This document shows, one piece after another, positions 14,355-17,687 of a stretch of DNA of 17,687 bases. The position numbers and the translations under genes were made by a program. The notes below the pieces were generated by a model. That model made no database searches, was not told the origin of the DNA, and was given only the letters and a program-made list of their open reading frames with translations. Every line of letters starts with the position of its first letter. Within the stretch, counting starts at the first letter, position 1. The stretch spans positions 12,930 through 30,616 of the forward strand of contig DBUY01000035.1 of the NCBI GenBank assembly GCA_002308435.1, written 5' to 3'. The DNA is from Proteobacteria bacterium UBA1278. Its GTDB lineage: Bacteria > Pseudomonadota > Gammaproteobacteria > Comchoanobacterales > Comchoanobacteraceae.

Positions 14355-15706
14355 GCCAGTGCATTATGAGGCAATACTAACCATTGTAGCAGCCTAAACA
14401 AAAGAGACCAGCTGAGCATAACACCATCGAATAGTAAGCGACTCATGGGTAGACAAATCAGTGATGTGACAAAAGCAAGTAAGGTCAGCGGTAAGATCAC
14501 CCAGCTTACAAATGGTATCGAAATTGCATTCGTCAATGGACTGATGAGCATAACCTCACCCCAATAAACATAGGACCATATACCAGCAATGGCCGGAGCA
14601 ATTAACCAGTGAAAAAAACGAGGGATGATGGCCTGATACCGATGAGCAAACATCAACGAGGCGACGATACCATAAGATAATTGACATCCGATATGATCAA
14701 AGTGGCCTGGATCTATCAAGTAATGCAGTAGGGCACTTGCTGAGAGACACTGCAGCGGCTGCACGCGTTGGTAACACTGCGTGACAACAAGCATCACGCA
14801 ATGCATGACGAATGCGCGTATGCAGGATGGTGACATGCCAACAATCACGACATAGATAAATAAAATAATCGAAGCAATGACTCGACTCACCAGCGCGGGT
14901 TGCTGAGCACCCAGGCGCGCAGACAAAAAACACAATGGCATTTGAAGACAACGTGCAACCAGTGTGATGTGTAGGCCAGATATGGCAACTAAATGCGAAA
15001 TTGCTGCCTGCTTAAGAACCAACCAGTGAGCGGGCGTCAGTCCACGCTGCTCTCCAAATAGTAATGCCATCAGTAGCCCTGCGTGTGGATGCTGAAGTAG
15101 ATAATGGTGATGTGTCATAAAATAGTTGATCACGAGACGACGAGTAAAGATCAGCGGCTGCTCAAAGAATCCAGGTTGATATACGCGTAGCAGAGATCTG
15201 TCAGATATACGCATGGGTTGTACGGTCCGTGATGAGCGAACTGAACGTGGGCGACACAACAAGATAAATTTGGGAGAAACAACAGATGATAGGTGGCCAT
15301 AGAGTATATCTCCATAGTGACGGCGCTCACCTCTATGTGTGAGGTGGATTGCAATTGGGGTATGTGGTTGCCAGGTAGTACATGACAGAATACGGGCACG
15401 AAATCGCTGAGTCTGCGGAGTAAGGTGGCCTGAGTACGGCACAGAGTCTATTTGATAAAGACAAGGTACATTGGACGTAAGATAAGCGTCATAGTTCATC
15501 ACATCACGGACCAATCGATTGTCATAATGGCGATGACTATACAAGCCAATAAGTAACAGGAAGCAGTATGTGATGAGATGCTGGGCAGAAATAGAGTGCC
15601 AAACACGACGAAGCACGTACAGTAAGGTAACAGGGATCGCGAAAGAGATAGAGGGATGTAAACGATATAGATAAACGCCACTGAAAAAGAACGCAGCAAA
15701 TAGCAT
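14351..15706 (-). CDS. comEC: ComEC/Rec2 DNA-uptake channel, N-terminal and Competence domains only
   Basis: ComEC forms the inner-membrane channel that carries single-stranded DNA into the cytosol in transformation. Residues 1-55 are membrane helices, and 70-150 form the soluble DUF4131 (OB-like) domain. The Competence domain follows, with the signature LLFGEQRGLTPAHW (215-228) and SHLVAISGLHITLVA (237-251), then VGMSPSCIRAFVM (289-301). Membrane segments continue to residue 445. The protein stops at 451, whereas the usual ComEC is about 700-800 and carries a C-terminal metallo-beta-lactamase domain. The stop lies inside an ATGA with the next gene. No alternative ATG, GTG or TTG is in frame upstream, and no good ribosome site is visible. 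The domain order supports identity; whether uptake still works is unknown. Confidence 0.88.
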   Translation of the reverse strand: MLFAAFFFSGVYLYRLHPSISFAIPVTLLYVLRRVWHSISAQHLITYCFLLLIGLYSHRHYDNRLVRDVMNYDAYLTSNVPCLYQIDSVPYSGHLTPQTQRFRARILSCTTWQPHTPIAIHLTHRGERRHYGDILYGHLSSVVSPKFILLCRPRSVRSSRTVQPMRISDRSLLRVYQPGFFEQPLIFTRRLVINYFMTHHHYLLQHPHAGLLMALLFGEQRGLTPAHWLVLKQAAISHLVAISGLHITLVARCLQMPLCFLSARLGAQQPALVSRVIASIILFIYVVIVGMSPSCIRAFVMHCVMLVVTQCYQRVQPLQCLSASALLHYLIDPGHFDHIGCQLSYGIVASLMFAHRYQAIIPRFFHWLIAPAIAGIWSYVYWGEVMLISPLTNAISIPFVSWVILPLTLLAFVTSLICLPMSRLLFDGVMLSWSLLFRLLQWLVLPHNALA

Positions 15707-15799
15707 ATATGAGTCTATTAGAGATGCAGCCAGTATATAAATGAGGACGCTGTGAGACTATACCGTGATCGATCAGATAGGCGTTCAAAAAGGGGGTTG

Positions 15800-15910
15800 A
15801 TGACAGCTGACCTGATTACTCAAGCAACTAACAAGAGAGCAATTGATCAGTGTGTTGAGTGGGTATCATCGGTGATGAAGACAATATTCGAATCAAAACC
15901 AGACGATTGA
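15800..15910 (+). CDS. Candidate small protein, 36 residues
   Basis: The ATG at 15800 is preceded three bases away by a purine-rich AGGGGG, rather close but usable as a ribosome site. It runs 36 codons to a TGA: MTADLITQATNK, then a hydrophobic stretch VEWVSSVMKTIF, then an acidic end. Helical, slightly amphipathic. There is no recognised family. It may be a real small protein, a leader peptide or a remnant of a lost gene. Confidence 0.35.
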   Translation: MTADLITQATNKRAIDQCVEWVSSVMKTIFESKPDD

Positions 15911-15967
15911 CATCATATCATCAGCAACAGAGTGACTGCATGGGTGTGAACACAGATTAACGAGCAG

Positions 15968-15996
15968 TTGACTGAGCACATTGGTTTTAGTATTGT
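15968..15996 (+). promoter_or_regulatory. Candidate promoter for the gene at 16109
   Basis: TTGACT (15968-15973) and TATTGT (15991-15996) are 17 bases apart. The leader to the ATG at 16109 would be about 105 bases. Confidence 0.45.
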
Positions 15997-16108
15997 TATA
16001 TTAAATCAATCACTAAATCCAATAATGAGCATGCCAACCAATAGTTCAACTGCAGACCACACACAACGATAAGGAATCGTCAACCCGACAAATCAGGATG
16101 TCACCAAA

Positions 16109-16399
16109 ATGACACTGGAGCAATTGTCTGGTGAGATTGATCGCATCAACGCCGCAGAGGCTGATGTGTCCAATTTAACTGTAGAGCATATGCAGGCATG
16201 TCGCTCAAAAAGTCAAGGTTGTATCAATTTACTGTTGCACGACGCCGGTCGCGCGCTCGCAACTGTATTCTCCACGCTCGACGCAGATGTTTTATTAAAA
16301 GTAAAATATCAACGACTACATGGTGCGAACAGTCCTGCATATCAGGCATTTGAAAAACAACACCACGAGCTACGAGCAGCTCAACAGCAAATTAATTAG
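16109..16399 (+). CDS. Small helical protein of unknown function
   Basis: The protein has 96 residues, with AGGAT nine bases before the ATG as ribosome site. It is almost entirely helical by eye, with amphipathic N- and C-terminal stretches (residues 1-30 and 75-95) and a central block SKSQGCINLLLHDAGRALATVFSTLDADVLLKVKYQ. It has no signal peptide, membrane segment or recognised motif. It precedes the CPBP protease by 225 bases on the same strand, a gap containing no confirmed promoter, so co-transcription is possible but unproven. Confidence 0.6.
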   Translation: MTLEQLSGEIDRINAAEADVSNLTVEHMQACRSKSQGCINLLLHDAGRALATVFSTLDADVLLKVKYQRLHGANSPAYQAFEKQHHELRAAQQQIN

Positions 16400-16624
16400 C
16401 GTAATCATGAAATTAGCTTAGCAAAAAAAGCTGTTTATCGCCGTTTGATAGACATCCAGTAGATTCAACCTCGCACAAATATCAACGAGAAGAGAAGCGA
16501 TCTAAGTCATATTGAACATGCATGTAGCCTGTTATACAACATAAGTCTAACGCCGCTCCTGGGGCTTCTGGCAAGTCAACATATCTGGTGTGGCATCCCA
16601 TTTTTAGTCCCGATCATATTTCAA

Positions 16625-17677
16625 GTGAGCGGTATACCAATGTATTACATCATTGGACTGCTAGCGATAAGTATCGGTATTCCGTCAGTGATTGCTTTAG
16701 GAGCGTTATTTCAAAGCATGATTTACACAAATTTGTATTGGAATCTATCATTATTCATGGCGATCCGATACGTAAATGCATTATTTTTAAATATTTCCGG
16801 TGCGATAGATTGGGTTAAAATGAAGTATGCCTTTGCACCATATCAATTTGACTGGAAGAGAGCATGTGCGGGATTTATATACCAATTCATCATGATGGCG
16901 ATCAGCTTTGGACCATTGTTGATGACCCATGGAGCGCCAAATTTGAGTGCTGACTGGTTGCTGTCTACTCTGATTTGTATCGCTTTTATTGGCGTGCAAA
17001 CAATTACCGAAGAACTTATATTCAGGCGCCCAGCCGCTGAAGAGAAACAAAACACACTCGCCAAAATATGCAATCTTGCATTCATGCCGGTTCTGTTTGC
17101 GTTCGCGCATTTTTGGAATCCAGAGTTGTCGGTCTACAATGGCAACCTATTTGCGAAATTAGCCACGCTTTCTAATTATGCCACTATGGGGTACGTATGG
17201 GCGTGGATGACCTATCTCACGGGCGGTATAGAGTTTTCATGGGGAATGCATTTTGCGAATAATCTATTCCTAAGTGTTATAATCGGGTTTTATCCTTCTG
17301 TTGTCCTATCAATTCCACTATTGGTATTACCGGCAGCGTGGTCATCGTTAAATACTGCTCCGTTTGCTCACATCAATTCACTTTGGCAAGTAGCGTGCGT
17401 GTGGTTCAACATGATTATACAAGCAGTGAGAGGCACGATTTTACCATATTGTATTCTGCTGCCACAAAGAGCGCTTTACGCGACACAACCAGCTCAAGAG
17501 AGTGTGACAACCAAGGATTTAAATGCTGCGCACGCCCGTATCTCACACCAATCCAGTCTATCTAAAGCAAGACTAGGTCCTCATAGTAGCTATGTTTCAG
17601 AATCGCTGCCCGATGGAACCTTGAGATCATATATTCAGACTGGTCTGTCAAAATTTATACAAACTCTGTGTGCATAG
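16625..17677 (+). CDS. CPBP-family intramembrane metalloprotease
   Basis: This is a membrane protein with the three signature motifs of the CPBP (CAAX prenyl protease 2/Rce1-like, Abi) family, inside membrane segments: TEELIFRR (128-135, with E129, E130 and R134), FAFAHF (158-163, with H162) and GMHFANN (207-213, with H209 and N213). In bacteria these proteins act as intramembrane proteases or bacteriocin-immunity proteins; the substrate is unknown. Eight or so hydrophobic segments are seen. The C-terminal 65 residues (from about 285) are a polar, Ser/Ala-rich tail not typical of the family. The start given is a GTG at 16625; an ATG lies five codons on at 16640. The same frame is open, and hydrophobic, for 162 bases upstream back to 16463 without an ATG, GTG or TTG, so the real N-terminus may be longer. 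Confidence 0.85.
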   Translation: MSGIPMYYIIGLLAISIGIPSVIALGALFQSMIYTNLYWNLSLFMAIRYVNALFLNISGAIDWVKMKYAFAPYQFDWKRACAGFIYQFIMMAISFGPLLMTHGAPNLSADWLLSTLICIAFIGVQTITEELIFRRPAAEEKQNTLAKICNLAFMPVLFAFAHFWNPELSVYNGNLFAKLATLSNYATMGYVWAWMTYLTGGIEFSWGMHFANNLFLSVIIGFYPSVVLSIPLLVLPAAWSSLNTAPFAHINSLWQVACVWFNMIIQAVRGTILPYCILLPQRALYATQPAQESVTTKDLNAAHARISHQSSLSKARLGPHSSYVSESLPDGTLRSYIQTGLSKFIQTLCA

Positions 17678-17687
17678 GGATATCGGT

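Larger units (their letters stand above)
15707..16108. other. Intergenic region between comEC and the small helical gene
   Basis: These 402 bases lie between two divergent genes. I see a candidate 36-codon gene at 15800-15910, a plausible plus-strand promoter at 15968-15996, and a small dyad ACGAT-AAGGA-ATCGT (16063-16077) that places a ribosome-site-like AAGGA in its loop, upstream of the gene at 16109. I recognise no RNA gene. Confidence 0.4.

Noticed and set aside
15537..15788. Minus-strand open frame overlapping the start of comEC
   Set aside because: It is in another frame than the comEC motifs and has no supporting ribosome site; it could not supply a better comEC start without a frameshift.
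16410..16440. AGCTT/AAGCT stem as a terminator after the small helical gene
   Set aside because: The stem is only five pairs with an A-rich loop and only three T after it.

Overview
The window looks like a chromosomal segment of a Gram-negative, host-associated bacterium with a modest-sized genome. UvrB and the class I aminotransferase read as gammaproteobacterial: UvrB carries the MNELGYCSGIENYSR block typical of gamma/beta proteins. The ELM1-family protein and the NTF2-like protein would fit a Legionella/Coxiella-like lineage. Two observations sit less well with a free-living gammaproteobacterium. The tRNA-Asn gene does not encode its CCA end, and the Tgt protein most resembles the chlamydial type, which uses queuine taken from a eukaryotic host. 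Lineage is an inference; I could not run any search.

Layout, left to right. Bases 1-899 hold the 3' part of a protein with a bacterial SH3 domain and a C-terminal coiled coil. A tRNA-Asn(GTT) with its own strong promoter follows at 1077-1149. It converges on a small acidic-tailed gene (1167-1553, minus). A 338-base gap (1554-1891) contains two decayed tandem copies of the 3' end of the neighbouring rdgB (1892-2491, minus). Diverging from rdgB is a large unrecognised protein with a disordered N-terminus (2668-4119). Its stop codon directly abuts the stop codon of a convergent ELM1-family gene (4120-5076, minus). An NTF2-like protein (5287-5763) then faces a class I aminotransferase (5872-7065, minus). 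The aminotransferase diverges from uvrB (7150-9174), which appears to be transcribed as a nearly leaderless message.

The right half begins with an unrecognised membrane protein (9224-9850, minus). Next is an overlapping pair, a YhhQ-type queuosine-precursor transporter and Tgt (10147-11953). These two genes together form a complete import-and-insert pathway for the wobble base of tRNAs with GUN anticodons, including the tRNA-Asn encoded here. Further on are an unrecognised membrane protein (12047-12892) and a probable outer-membrane beta-barrel protein (12973-13827). Then comes a minus-strand comEC operon in which the usual single protein is split: a DUF4131 plus Competence-domain protein (14351-15706) is followed, through an ATGA overlap, by a short protein (13821-14354) with no metallo-beta-lactamase motif. 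A gap of about 400 bases carries a candidate 36-codon gene. The window ends with a small helical protein (16109-16399) and a CPBP-family intramembrane protease (16625-17677) whose open frame extends upstream past any normal start codon.

The observations most worth following are the queuine-salvage pair with a chlamydia-like Tgt, the split comEC with a decayed C-terminal domain, the tandem copies of the rdgB 3' end, the effector-like protein at 2668-4119, and the non-canonical N-terminus of the CPBP protease. No CRISPR array, insertion sequence or phage gene is visible, and I found no convincing hairpin-plus-T-run terminator anywhere.
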